Shown here: positions 45,430 through 53,531 of the stretch, one piece after another
Numbering within the stretch: position 1 is the stretch's first letter
Layout of the letters: each line of letters opens with the position of its first letter
DNA from: Marinospirillum perlucidum
GTDB lineage: Bacteria; Pseudomonadota; Gammaproteobacteria; Pseudomonadales; Halomonadaceae
Assembly: GCF_003336805.1 (NCBI RefSeq)
Contig: NZ_QFWJ01000013.1
Span: 28,323 to 92,322 of the forward strand
Length of the DNA: 64,000 bases
Reading direction: 5' to 3'
Made by a program: the position numbers and the translations under genes
Notes under the pieces: model-generated
What the model was told of the DNA's origin: nothing
Seen by the model: only the letters and a program-made list of their open reading frames with translations
Database searches by the model: none

Positions 45430-46617
45430 TCAGTTGACCCGACGCAGCTTGATTCCCCATAAAAGCGTCGGGTTGAGTTTGGGCAAACCCTGGGGCCCCA
45501 GAGTCGCTACAATAGCATAGCGATCATCACTGGTATCCCTTTCCTGCATACGCATAAATAACTGACCGTGTTTATCCATAAAACTGGTCACGACTGGTGC
45601 CTTGTTGTCCGAGGTTCGCTTAATCACGATGGCGATCTCATCATTACGCAGGCGTACACAGGCCCCAGGAGGATACAGGCCCAACTCCTTAAGGAAAACC
45701 ATACTCAACTTGGGATCAAATTGCTTGCCCCTTTCCAGAAAAATCGAACGCAGACTTTGCTGAGCACTCATCCCTGGGCGGTGTGGACGGCCGGTCACCA
45801 AAGCTGAATAAACGTCACCCAATGCCAGAATGCGGGCTTCCGGTCGAATTTTCGAACCCTTGATTCCCTTGGGATACCCCTGGCCGTTATTCTTTTCATG
45901 ATGCTGGAAAACGATTTGTAGCCAGAGATTGTCATTCACCCCGGCACGGTTAAGCAGTTTTACACCTTCCAACGGATGAGTCTGCACCTGCTCCTGTTGC
46001 TGGCGACTCAAGGGCTCTTTTTGCCGGTGCAGATGCATTTGATAGGAATTCATGCCCACATTCTGGGTCAGAGCCGCAGCCAGCATGGATAGCTGGATTC
46101 TTTGCGGCACCTTGAGGGTCTTGGCAATCAGGGCGGTAATAATGGTGACATGCAGAGGGTGTTGAATAATATAGGCATGCTGACTGGTGAGATGAACCGC
46201 ACCGAGAACAGCATCAGCATTCAGGTTTACCAGCCCCTGAATTTGTGTGGCCAGGGCATAGCAGCGTTTTTCCAGATAACCCGGTTTGGCGCGATCTGTT
46301 TGTATATTGCTAAAGATGACGCTTAATTCATGGCCGATTTCATCCAGCTCGGTGAAAGGATTGGTACCTACATCAAAGACCTGGGGCTGGGGTTCTCCTG
46401 GCGGAGGCCCTGCGTCCTCATCTTCGCTGGGAGGGCGAACCTTATGCCTAAACCCCTTTTGCAGCAGGTTATTGAGTTTATGCTGGGAGTCGACCCAGGC
46501 TCCCTCTTTCATCAAAAGCTGTCCGACTTCGGAATATACGGTCCAGGGTAGCGTCATACCCAGTTCCAGTTCTTCCTCTTCAAGAGGATAGAGCTCTTGA
46601 TTATCTTCTATTAGCAT
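45430..46617 (-). CDS. Degenerate HD-GYP domain protein
   Basis: A 395-residue cytoplasmic protein. An N-terminal domain of about 130 residues, with no recognised family, precedes an HD-GYP domain at about 145-320. The GYP part is intact (HHEKNNGQGYPKG), as are THPLEGVKLL and ALGDVYSAL. The HD pair itself is lost: where LLHDIGK is expected the sequence reads ALTQNVGM, so His becomes Gln and Asp becomes Asn. Cyclic di-GMP hydrolysis is therefore doubtful; binding or regulation is more likely. Confidence 0.82.
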   Translation of the reverse strand: MLIEDNQELYPLEEEELELGMTLPWTVYSEVGQLLMKEGAWVDSQHKLNNLLQKGFRHKVRPPSEDEDAGPPPGEPQPQVFDVGTNPFTELDEIGHELSVIFSNIQTDRAKPGYLEKRCYALATQIQGLVNLNADAVLGAVHLTSQHAYIIQHPLHVTIITALIAKTLKVPQRIQLSMLAAALTQNVGMNSYQMHLHRQKEPLSRQQQEQVQTHPLEGVKLLNRAGVNDNLWLQIVFQHHEKNNGQGYPKGIKGSKIRPEARILALGDVYSALVTGRPHRPGMSAQQSLRSIFLERGKQFDPKLSMVFLKELGLYPPGACVRLRNDEIAIVIKRTSDNKAPVVTSFMDKHGQLFMRMQERDTSDDRYAIVATLGPQGLPKLNPTLLWGIKLRRVN

Positions 46618-46718
46618 TCAGGGTCCGTGATCAGACTGAAAGGAATCGCTGAATTCTAAACTAGTCCGTCGGTCGATGCATGAACCTAGGCCAGCATTTT
46701 ACATAGAATAACAAGAGT

Positions 46719-47063
46719 TTACTCCTCAGCTGATCTTTCCTCTCTTTGAGCTTCCTGCCAGGCTTCCAAACTGGGATAACCTGCCTCCAGGGCCTGCTCT
46801 TCCAATTGCAGCGAATAACGCCCGATAAAAGCAAACAAAGCCACCACCAGCAGACAGAGGGTTAGACCCAGATGCAAAAGCGGCATGGAAGGCAATTGCA
46901 CCTTATCCAACAAAAAATGCCGACTGGGCGGCCACCAGAGAAACCCGACAGCAGCCAGAGCCAGACCACTCAGAAAGTAAAAACCGGTCAACCAGAAACC
47001 AACCAGTATCAGGGAGCAGCCCAGCAACCAGCCAAGGCCCGTAGCATATTTATCATCCATCAT
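46719..47063 (-). CDS. Uncharacterised membrane protein, 114 residues
   Basis: No family is recognised. Three hydrophobic helices lie near residues 9-24, 27-44 and 62-82, followed by a short acidic tail (LEAWQEAQREERSAEE). The start MMDD follows AAGGG. It is divergent from the inositol monophosphatase-family gene, with a gap of about 70 bases. Confidence 0.55.
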   Translation of the reverse strand: MMDDKYATGLGWLLGCSLILVGFWLTGFYFLSGLALAAVGFLWWPPSRHFLLDKVQLPSMPLLHLGLTLCLLVVALFAFIGRYSLQLEEQALEAGYPSLEAWQEAQREERSAEE

Positions 47064-47136
47064 CAGAACCCTTATCTTGAAAGCAGCAAAATGCTACTCT
47101 GATGCTCCATTAAGTCAACTGATCAGAAGGTGCTTC

Positions 47137-47961
47137 TTGAAACCTGACCCCGCCTCCCAATCCATGCAAAGCCGCCTGAAAATTGCCGAAAAACTGGCCT
47201 TTGAAGCAGGCCAGATGATGCAACAGGCACGCCAGTCCGGGCGTTTTGCCAGTGACTACAAAGATCACCAGGAACTGGTGACCAGCAGTGATCGGGAAAT
47301 CGACCAGCATATTTGTCGCCGCCTTCTGGAAGCCTTTCCCGGCGACCGGATTCTAAGCGAAGAAGGGGATCAGGACGAGAAACAGATCGAAGAAGCAGAA
47401 GCCCTGTGGATTCTTGACCCCATTGATGGCACCGTCAATTTTGCCCATGGCCAGCCGCACGTTGCTATCTCCCTGGCTTTTTATCAAAAAGGAATTCCGC
47501 AACTGGGGGTCGTTCACAGCCCCTTCCTGCAAGAAACCTTCGTTGCCCTACGCGGCCAGGGTGCCATAAAAAACAATCAGCCCATCAAGGTCAGTGGTCT
47601 GCAAAAGCTGCGCCCGGCCCTGATTGCCAGTGGCTTTCCCTATGACAAGAGCCAACTACTGCCGTTGATCAAGCGTCTGGAAGCCCTCCTGCCCCACTGT
47701 CAGGATCTTCGCCGTTGTGGTTCCGCTGCTCTGGATATCTGCCATGTGGCTGATGGCTCTCTGGATGGCTACTATGAAAGCCTGAGTCTATGGGATTTTG
47801 CAGCTGCCGTTTTGATCGCCGAAGAAGCGGGAGCCCAGGTCAGCCATCTCTATCCACGCCAGGATCTGGGCTTTTACCTGGACACCAAAGACTGGGTCAT
47901 CAGCACACCGGCAATCCATTCGGAACTGGAAGCCAGGCTACGTGCTGCAGACGCCGATTAG
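47137..47961 (+). CDS. Inositol monophosphatase family protein
   Basis: A 274-residue Mg-dependent phosphatase. The metal-binding motifs are present: SEEGD (Glu), WILDPIDGTVNFAHG (Asp-Pro-Ile-Asp) and the C-terminal WDFAAAVLIAEEAGA. This family includes SuhB and CysQ; the sequence looks SuhB-like but the substrate is not assured. TTG 47137 is chosen because AGAAGG lies six bases upstream; an ATG at 47164 has no site, and an upstream ATG at 47077 reads into the divergent region. Confidence 0.85.
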   Translation: MKPDPASQSMQSRLKIAEKLAFEAGQMMQQARQSGRFASDYKDHQELVTSSDREIDQHICRRLLEAFPGDRILSEEGDQDEKQIEEAEALWILDPIDGTVNFAHGQPHVAISLAFYQKGIPQLGVVHSPFLQETFVALRGQGAIKNNQPIKVSGLQKLRPALIASGFPYDKSQLLPLIKRLEALLPHCQDLRRCGSAALDICHVADGSLDGYYESLSLWDFAAAVLIAEEAGAQVSHLYPRQDLGFYLDTKDWVISTPAIHSELEARLRAADAD

Positions 47962-47967
47962 GAGCCT

Positions 47968-48729
47968 TTATACAGGATCACCGAAGGGCTGAGTACGCAA
48001 AACCGGCTGCTTTAGTCCTTCAAAACGCTCCGGATAGTCTGTAAAGATACCATTGACGCCCCATTCAAAGAGTTGTTTTGCTCGACGTCTGGAGTTAACG
48101 GTATAAATATAAACTTCACGGCCTTCACTGCGAATTTCAGCGACCTGCCGGGCCTTCAACCCCTGGTGACTCAGATGAACCGAACGGGCACCGACTTCAG
48201 CAGCCTGACGCTGCCAGCGGCGAGGCAGATCTTCCCACAAGCAAGCGCGCGGAACTTCTGGCAACAGGCGCTTGGCCTCCAAAAGCACGGAATAATTGAA
48301 ACTGGAAATCACCAAGGGTAAGCCTGGAAACGCCGCCAGTTCTTTCAAGGCAAACTGCAGGGTGGCGGGCCCCACTTCGGGACTGGTGGGTTTGATTTCC
48401 AGATTCAGACCCAGGCCCAAATCCTGAATCCGCTGTAGAGCCGCATCCAAAGTGGTCAGCGGATGACTTTCTGAAACACTACCATGCGGTGCCAGAACGC
48501 GAATCCGGCCCAGACTGTTGAAATCCAGCTTGGCCACTTCGCCTCGACCATTGCTTAACTTGTTCAAAAGAGCATCATGAAACAAAATAGGAACCTGGTC
48601 GCGAGTCAGCATGACATCCAGTTCTATCCAGGACACCCCCAACTCGGCCGCGCGGTTGATGGCTCTCAGGGTATTCTCAGGGGCAGACCCTCTGGCTCCT
48701 CGGTGCCCAATGACGGCTGACATCAACAT
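47968..48729 (-). CDS. Glycerophosphodiester phosphodiesterase
   Basis: A 253-residue GDPD-family TIM-barrel enzyme, probably cytoplasmic as no signal peptide is seen (UgpQ-like). The catalytic block is GHRGARGSAPENT followed by IELDVMLTRDQVPILFHD, giving both catalytic His and the metal Glu and Asp. LNLEIKPTSPEVG and VNGIFTDYPERF complete the pattern. It releases glycerol-3-phosphate from phospholipid head groups. ATG 48729 with AAGG seven bases upstream is preferred; the frame opens further back. It is divergent from alr by 42 bases. Confidence 0.9.
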   Translation of the reverse strand: MLMSAVIGHRGARGSAPENTLRAINRAAELGVSWIELDVMLTRDQVPILFHDALLNKLSNGRGEVAKLDFNSLGRIRVLAPHGSVSESHPLTTLDAALQRIQDLGLGLNLEIKPTSPEVGPATLQFALKELAAFPGLPLVISSFNYSVLLEAKRLLPEVPRACLWEDLPRRWQRQAAEVGARSVHLSHQGLKARQVAEIRSEGREVYIYTVNSRRRAKQLFEWGVNGIFTDYPERFEGLKQPVLRTQPFGDPV

Positions 48730-48771
48730 GTTATAACCTTTTATATAAATCCATTTGCCAGGAGACAAGCT

Positions 48772-49875
48772 ATGGGTCGACCCCTAGTGGCTGAAATTGA
48801 TCTAAACGCCTTGCGCCATAATTATCAACTGGCCCTGCAGCAGTCTGCAAGCGCCCAGGCTCTGGCTGTGATCAAGGCAGATGGCTATGGTCACGGGGCT
48901 GTCAGAGTCGCCCGCAGCCTTCAGGATCTGGCTCCAGGCTTCGCTGTAGCCTGCATTGAGGAAGCTGAAGAACTGCGTCAGGCGGGTATTCAGCATCCCC
49001 TCTTGCTCCTGGAAGGTTTTTTCAGTGCAGATGAGCTGCCTCTGATAGTGGCTCACGACTACCAACTGGTCGTGCATAGCCAATGGCAAGTGGATGCACT
49101 GATTGATTTTTTTCACCAGCAGCCCGCGCAAAATACCAGCCTGAAAATCTGGCTGAAAGTGGATTCAGGCATGCATCGACTGGGGTTTGATCCCAGCAAG
49201 GTCGAGGAAGTCTACTCTTTTCTTCAAAGCCAGCCCTGGACTCAGGCAATTTATCTGACCAGTCATTTTGCCTGTGCAGATGATCTCGACAGTCATTTCA
49301 CCCGGGAACAACTGGCCTGCTTACAGGAATTAGCCGAAAAACTGGGACACCCACCCGTCAGTCTAGCCAATTCTCCGGCCACTCTGGCCTGGCCAGAAGC
49401 CTGTGGGGGCTGGTTACGACCCGGCATCATGCTGTATGGAGCCTCGCCCCTTCCCAAGGGCCACCCCCAGGGGGATCTATTGCAAGCGGTGATGACACTA
49501 AAATCCCGTTTAATCAGTGTTCGTGAAATACCGGCCGGAGATAGAGTCGGCTACGGAGGCCGCTTTCAGGCCAGTCAGCCCACCCGCATTGGTGTCGTAG
49601 CCTGTGGCTATGGCGATGGCTATCCCCGCCAGGCAGTTGATGGCACCCCGATTTGGGTCGCGGGTAAAAGATGCAAACTGGCCGGGCGGGTTTCCATGGA
49701 TATGATCACTGTGGATCTGAGTGCCGCCCCTGAAGCCCAAGTCGGTGATGAGGTCGAGCTCTGGGGCAAAAACCTGGATGTCAATGAGGTTGCAGCCTGC
49801 TGCGACACCATCAGCTATACCCTGCTTACGGGACTCCTGCCAAGGGTCCCTCGCCAATCAGTCAATGAACACTAA
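48772..49875 (+). CDS. alr: Alanine racemase
   Basis: A 367-residue PLP racemase supplying D-alanine for peptidoglycan. The PLP lysine is Lys35 in AVIKADGYGHGA. SHFACADD, RPGIMLYGASP and the second catalytic Tyr in VGYGGRF are present. The start follows AGGAG. Two genes for glyoxylate-type metabolism follow in the same direction, 11 bases later, so the catabolic racemase DadX is an alternative name. Confidence 0.93.
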   Translation: MGRPLVAEIDLNALRHNYQLALQQSASAQALAVIKADGYGHGAVRVARSLQDLAPGFAVACIEEAEELRQAGIQHPLLLLEGFFSADELPLIVAHDYQLVVHSQWQVDALIDFFHQQPAQNTSLKIWLKVDSGMHRLGFDPSKVEEVYSFLQSQPWTQAIYLTSHFACADDLDSHFTREQLACLQELAEKLGHPPVSLANSPATLAWPEACGGWLRPGIMLYGASPLPKGHPQGDLLQAVMTLKSRLISVREIPAGDRVGYGGRFQASQPTRIGVVACGYGDGYPRQAVDGTPIWVAGKRCKLAGRVSMDMITVDLSAAPEAQVGDEVELWGKNLDVNEVAACCDTISYTLLTGLLPRVPRQSVNEH

Positions 49876-49886
49876 GGAGCCAGCCG

Positions 49887-50780
49887 TTGAATACAGCTAA
49901 CAAGAAAATCGGATTTATCGGTCTGGGACTCATGGGGCGCCCTATGAGCCAACGGCTTTTAAACGCTGGCTTTGAGCTGCATGTCTGGAATCGCACCGCA
50001 GAAAAAGCAAACACCCTGATCGAAACCGGGGCTCAGTTTAGTGAATCGCCCGCCAAACTGGTCGCCAACAGCGAAATTATTTGCCTCTGTGTAACCGCTA
50101 CTCAAAGTGTTGACGACTTACTCCATTCAGAAAATGGCTTGCTCGCGGCCCTAGAACCGGGTCAGCTGGTTATCGATTTTTCCAGTATTGCCCCCAAAGA
50201 AACCCGTCTTTTTGCCGAGCAGGTACGCGCTAAAGGCGCGGACTGGGTAGATGCCCCCGTATCCGGTGGGGTTGGCGGAGCCGAGCAAGGACAACTGGCC
50301 ATCATGTGTGGTGGACGTCCTGAAAGTGTTGAACGTGCCCAAGCAGTTTTTGCCCCCCTGGCCCGCCAGGTGACCCATCTCGGGGAAGCAGGCAGCGGCC
50401 AGGTAGCCAAAATCGGCAATCAAATGCTGGTCGGTTGCAATGCCCTGGTTATCGCCGAAATGCTGGCCTTGGCAGAAGCCAACGGGCTGGATACTGAACA
50501 ACTGCCTGCGGCCTTTTGCGGAGGGTTTGCCGACTCCCTGCCGCTACAAATTCTGGCACCGCGCATGGCTACACGGGACTATGCAAACCCCAAGTGGACG
50601 GTTAAAACCCTGCTTAAGGATCTTCAACTGGCCGCCGACCTGGCCAGCGAACAAAACCAGGCAACCCCGATGAGTCAATTGGGAGCCCAACTGATGCGCA
50701 TGCAGGCTGCTGCCGGCAAACTGGATGAAGACCCGGCCACCCTGGTTGACCTCTATCGCCAGCAGGAGAAAACACAATGA
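49887..50780 (+). CDS. 2-hydroxy-3-oxopropionate reductase-like beta-hydroxyacid dehydrogenase
   Basis: A 297-residue NAD(P)-dependent dehydrogenase. The Rossmann motif GFIGLGLMGRPM is N-terminal, the substrate motif DAPVSGGVGGAEQG near residue 125, and the catalytic Lys in SGQVAKIGNQM near 175. The family covers tartronate semialdehyde reductase (GlxR/GarR) and 3-hydroxyisobutyrate dehydrogenase; the hydroxypyruvate isomerase gene that overlaps it by 4 bases favours the first. It starts at TTG with AAGGAG upstream. Confidence 0.85.
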   Translation: MNTANKKIGFIGLGLMGRPMSQRLLNAGFELHVWNRTAEKANTLIETGAQFSESPAKLVANSEIICLCVTATQSVDDLLHSENGLLAALEPGQLVIDFSSIAPKETRLFAEQVRAKGADWVDAPVSGGVGGAEQGQLAIMCGGRPESVERAQAVFAPLARQVTHLGEAGSGQVAKIGNQMLVGCNALVIAEMLALAEANGLDTEQLPAAFCGGFADSLPLQILAPRMATRDYANPKWTVKTLLKDLQLAADLASEQNQATPMSQLGAQLMRMQAAAGKLDEDPATLVDLYRQQEKTQ

Positions 50781-51559
50781 AGCTGGCCGCCAATATCAGT
50801 ATGCTCTTTTCCGATCTAGCTATGCTGGATCGCCCTGCAGCCGCCAAGGAAAAAGGATTTACCGGAATTGAAGTGCAATTCCCCTACGCGCAGAGTCCCG
50901 AAGACTGGTTGCAAGCACTGGAAAAAGCCGGGTTACCCCTGGTGTTAATCAACCTGCCAGCCGGAGATTTTATGCAGGGAGGTCGAGGTTTGGCCTGCCA
51001 CCCTGATCGCGAAGAAGCATTTGATCAGGCACTGGAAGCCAGCCTGCCCTATATCGAGCAGTTGAAGCCGCAAATTGTTAATGTACTGGCTGGCCGCCTG
51101 GGTGCCCAGGATTCCCCCCAGACCTGCGAACAACAGCTGGTTAAAAACCTGAAAAAAGTCACCCAGCGCTTGCAAGATCACTCGATCACCGTGACCTGTG
51201 AGCCCATCAATAACCTGGATCAACCCGGTTACCTGACTCCCAGGGTCAATGATTGGGCCCGAGTGGCCCAAGCCGTTGAAGCCGATAATTTTGGTTTGCA
51301 GCTGGATATCTACCATGCAGCGCGTATGCAGGAAGACATTCCCCAGCTCTTGACAGACTTTGCCGAGCAACTGGCCCACCTGCAATTTGCAGATGTACCT
51401 GGTCGAGGCGCGCCTGGGACAGGCAGTCTTGCCTTCAACGACTACTGGCAACAACTGCAAGCTTCTGGCTATCAAGGCTGGATAGCAGCCGAGTTTAGTG
51501 GCAATTATCAGGACGCCTTTACCTGGGTACCCCTTATCCATGGGGCATTCCAGCAATAA
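50777..51559 (+). CDS. hyi: Hydroxypyruvate isomerase
   Basis: A 260-residue TIM-barrel enzyme of the Hyi family, interconverting hydroxypyruvate and tartronate semialdehyde. Signature segments are EVQFPYAQSPEDW, TVTCEPINNLDQPGYL, LQLDIYHAARMQED and HLQFADVPGRGAPGTG, which carry the metal-binding Glu, Asp and His residues. It is translationally coupled to the reductase gene. Glyoxylate carboligase (gcl), the usual third partner, is not in this window. Confidence 0.9.
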   Translation: MKLAANISMLFSDLAMLDRPAAAKEKGFTGIEVQFPYAQSPEDWLQALEKAGLPLVLINLPAGDFMQGGRGLACHPDREEAFDQALEASLPYIEQLKPQIVNVLAGRLGAQDSPQTCEQQLVKNLKKVTQRLQDHSITVTCEPINNLDQPGYLTPRVNDWARVAQAVEADNFGLQLDIYHAARMQEDIPQLLTDFAEQLAHLQFADVPGRGAPGTGSLAFNDYWQQLQASGYQGWIAAEFSGNYQDAFTWVPLIHGAFQQ

Positions 51560-51567
51560 AAGTGCAA

Positions 51568-51589
51568 CTTGTATGCAATTGCGTACAAG
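51568..51589. promoter_or_regulatory. 22-bp near-perfect palindrome after hyi
   Basis: CTTGTATGCAATTGCGTACAAG: the arms CTTGTA/TACAAG and the centre GCAATTGC are symmetric, with a single mismatched pair. Such TTGTA/TACAA symmetric sites are common for GntR-type regulators. It lies 8 bases after the hyi stop and upstream of a possible small RNA. The binding protein is unknown. Confidence 0.55.
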
Positions 51590-51639
51590 CAACGTCGCAG
51601 ACTGCTGCTATAACCCTTACATTTCTTGGCTTAATATTA

Positions 51640-51735
51640 ATCCTGAGCATTAGGTAAGGAAGCCTGCTCAACAGGCAAGAATCTCAACCCAGTTGAGAAG
51701 ACTCCAAGTCTGCGCCCCGCCATGCGGGGCGTTTC
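51640..51735 (+). ncRNA. Possible small RNA with three hairpins and a terminator
   Basis: Within a 343-base gap without a gene, three stems occur in a row: GCCTG/CAGGC (51662-51666, 51672-51676), TCTCAAC/GTTGAGA (51682-51688, 51692-51698) and GCCCCGC/GCGGGGC (51714-51720, 51724-51730), the last followed by a T-rich run. I cannot place a firm promoter, so the 5' end is a guess. Alternatively the last stem is simply the terminator of alr-hyi. The rest of the gap, up to grxA, is AT-rich without recognisable features. Confidence 0.3.
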
Positions 51736-51742
51736 GCTTTTT
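51714..51742 (+). terminator. Rho-independent terminator downstream of hyi
   Basis: GCCCCGC-CAT-GCGGGGC (51714-51730), then GTTTCGCTTTTT. It is a strong seven-base GC stem, 155 bases after hyi. Confidence 0.7.
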
Positions 51743-51902
51743 AGCCTAGCCGTTTTCTACCCCTCTATGCCTTGAGTCTTTGCTTTTCCTCTCTCTGATA
51801 GTCCTAACCAATAACTAATTTAGTTATTTTAGATTGGAAATTTATAACCAATTAGCGGAAACTAGGCAGCATTAAGAAACCAGTGACTACTAGAGGATAA
51901 CT

Positions 51903-52157
51903 ATGCATATCGTGATTTTTGGTCGCCCCGGCTGCCCTTTCTGTGTTCGCGCCAAAGAGTTGGCAGACAAGCTGGAAGCATCTCAGGGTGCCAGCTACCG
52001 CTATATTGATATCCATGAAGAAGGCATCACCAAAGCCGACATGGAAAAAACCATCGGCAAGCCAGTGGAAACCGTTCCCCAGATCTTTATCGATAAAGAA
52101 CACATTGGCGGCTACACTGAAATGGAAGCCAAAGCCCGAGGCGAAGGCTGGATTTAA
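51903..52157 (+). CDS. grxA: Glutaredoxin, GrxA-like
   Basis: An 84-residue thioredoxin-fold protein. The redox motif CPFC has Cys11 and Cys14, and VETVPQIFIDKEHIGGYTEM forms the glutathione site. It resembles GrxA (FGRPGCPFCVRAKELADKL), which reduces ribonucleotide reductase and other disulfides with glutathione. The Gor gene at 43.5 kb supplies reduced glutathione. It is followed by a terminator. Confidence 0.92.
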   Translation: MHIVIFGRPGCPFCVRAKELADKLEASQGASYRYIDIHEEGITKADMEKTIGKPVETVPQIFIDKEHIGGYTEMEAKARGEGWI

Positions 52158-52210
52158 ACAGCCAATTCTGGGCTAATTTGTTCGAGCCTGGCTTACCGCC
52201 CCCTTCCTAA

Positions 52211-52236
52211 AACCCCGGCACCCGCCGGGGTTTTTT
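52211..52236 (+). terminator. Terminator after grxA
   Basis: AACCCCGGC (52211-52219), loop ACCC, GCCGGGGTT (52224-52232), with a T-run to 52236. It ends grxA before rlmJ. Confidence 0.85.
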
Positions 52237-52274
52237 CTGTTAAACTGGCGCTTTATTAGCTCACGGAAACCTCT

Positions 52275-53114
52275 ATGCTCAGCTACCGCCACAGTTTTCA
52301 CGCGGGCAATTTTGCCGATATTCTCAAGCACCTGACCCTGGCCTATCTGCTGAACTATCTGAACAGAAAAGATAAACCCTATTGTTACCTGGATACGCAT
52401 TCAGGTGCAGGTTTCTATGATCTAGGCTCAAAAGAAGCCCGAAAAACCGGAGAATTCCAGGAAGGGGTGGGCAAACTACACAGCCAACCTTTACAGCACC
52501 CACTGTTAAAGGACTTTAAAAAACTGCTTGAGGAAACCACCGGCGGCAGTCAAAGCATCTATCCAGGCTCACCGGCCTTGGCCAGCAAACTCCTGCGCCC
52601 CACGGATCGCCTGCGTTTAAATGAGTTGCATCCAAGAGACCATCAACTTCTGGAGGAAACCTTTCAGCAGGATCGACGCTGCCAGGTTTCCCAGGAAGAT
52701 GCCTTCCAGTTTCTCAAAGCCTCGCTCCCCCCCAAAGAAAAACGTGGCGTCATCCTGATCGACCCTTCCTACGAGAAAAAAGAAGACTACAAAAAACTGA
52801 TTACCGCGCTCGAAGGAGCCGTTAAACGTTTTGCAACCGGCGTCTATGCGATCTGGTACCCGGTCATCAACCGCCAGGACACCGAGGCCTGGATCAATAA
52901 ACTGGCCGCCACCGGCATCCCCAAGATGCTACGGGTAGAACACTGCCCCTACCCGGATACCAGTGGAATCGGCATGACCGGCAGTGGCATGATCATCGTT
53001 AACCCCCCTTACACCCTGGCCCAGGACTTTCAGGAATTGCTCAAGGAAGTCGATCAACTTCTACGCCCTGATGCGCCCGGAAAGGTTATCATCAAAACCT
53101 TAGAAAACCTCTGA
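52275..53114 (+). CDS. rlmJ: 23S rRNA (adenine(2030)-N6)-methyltransferase
   Basis: A 279-residue Rossmann methyltransferase. It opens MLSYRHSFHAGNFADILKH, the RlmJ N-terminus. DTHSGAGFYDL is the AdoMet motif, and the catalytic loop is DPSYEKKEDY (DPPY in E. coli). The length is normal, but the last codons and the stop lie inside the left end of a 113-bp inserted element, so the final residues are probably not ancestral. Confidence 0.93.
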   Translation: MLSYRHSFHAGNFADILKHLTLAYLLNYLNRKDKPYCYLDTHSGAGFYDLGSKEARKTGEFQEGVGKLHSQPLQHPLLKDFKKLLEETTGGSQSIYPGSPALASKLLRPTDRLRLNELHPRDHQLLEETFQQDRRCQVSQEDAFQFLKASLPPKEKRGVILIDPSYEKKEDYKKLITALEGAVKRFATGVYAIWYPVINRQDTEAWINKLAATGIPKMLRVEHCPYPDTSGIGMTGSGMIIVNPPYTLAQDFQELLKEVDQLLRPDAPGKVIIKTLENL

Positions 53115-53215
53115 TCAACGACTGGACTGCAACCCAAATGGATGGGCGAAGAACTAAAATTCATCAGCAATGAATCCGGCGCTAAACTTCGCTCATCAAA
53201 TTTATCAGAAGTTCC
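53103..53215. repeat. 113-bp MITE-like element, copy A
   Basis: This stretch aligns without gaps to 56733-56845, with 84 of 113 bases identical by my count. It is flanked on each side by TTA (53100-53102 and 53216-53218), a probable target duplication. A central hairpin ATTCAT-N5-ATGAAT is kept in both copies. The left end supplies the rlmJ stop codon. The remaining gap to 53365 holds only AT-rich sequence. Confidence 0.75.
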
Positions 53216-53365
53216 TTAAATTAACCCTTAGCCTATTAGACCTTTTGTGCATCGCACAAAGAAAACCCTTGCGCTAGGATAAAAATTGCTTACACTAGCA
53301 ACACTATACAAAGATTCAGTTACAAAGAATCTTTGTATATCCCTTCAGTAACCGAGGAAAACACT

Positions 53366-53530
53366 ATGTCCAGACAGTCGTATGTAGCCACAGCCGGTGG
53401 TTTTTGCATGGCTGGTAGTAGTCGTCCTGCTGCACCCGTATCAACTGCCACAGAGACACCCAAACCTTCACAGGCAGCCGCATCCAAAGTTATCGGCAAC
53501 AAGCCAGCAGCAGCTCTGAAAAAACGCTAG
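53366..53530 (+). CDS. Small uncharacterised protein, 54 residues
   Basis: A short reading frame starting at ATG with GAGGA upstream. The product has a hydrophobic Ala/Gly-rich start (SYVATAGGFCMAGSS), a Pro/Thr/Ala-rich middle and a basic end (ALKKR). No family is recognised. It lies between the inserted element and the convergent umuC gene, ending 1 base from it. Coding status is plausible but not certain. Confidence 0.45.
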   Translation: MSRQSYVATAGGFCMAGSSRPAAPVSTATETPKPSQAAASKVIGNKPAAALKKR

Positions 53531-53531
53531 A

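Noticed and set aside
51640..51735. A CsrB/RsmY-type small RNA under GacA control
   Set aside because: Only one or two GGA motifs occur, and the GacA upstream element TGTAAG-N6-CTTACA is not present; CTTACA appears once without its partner.
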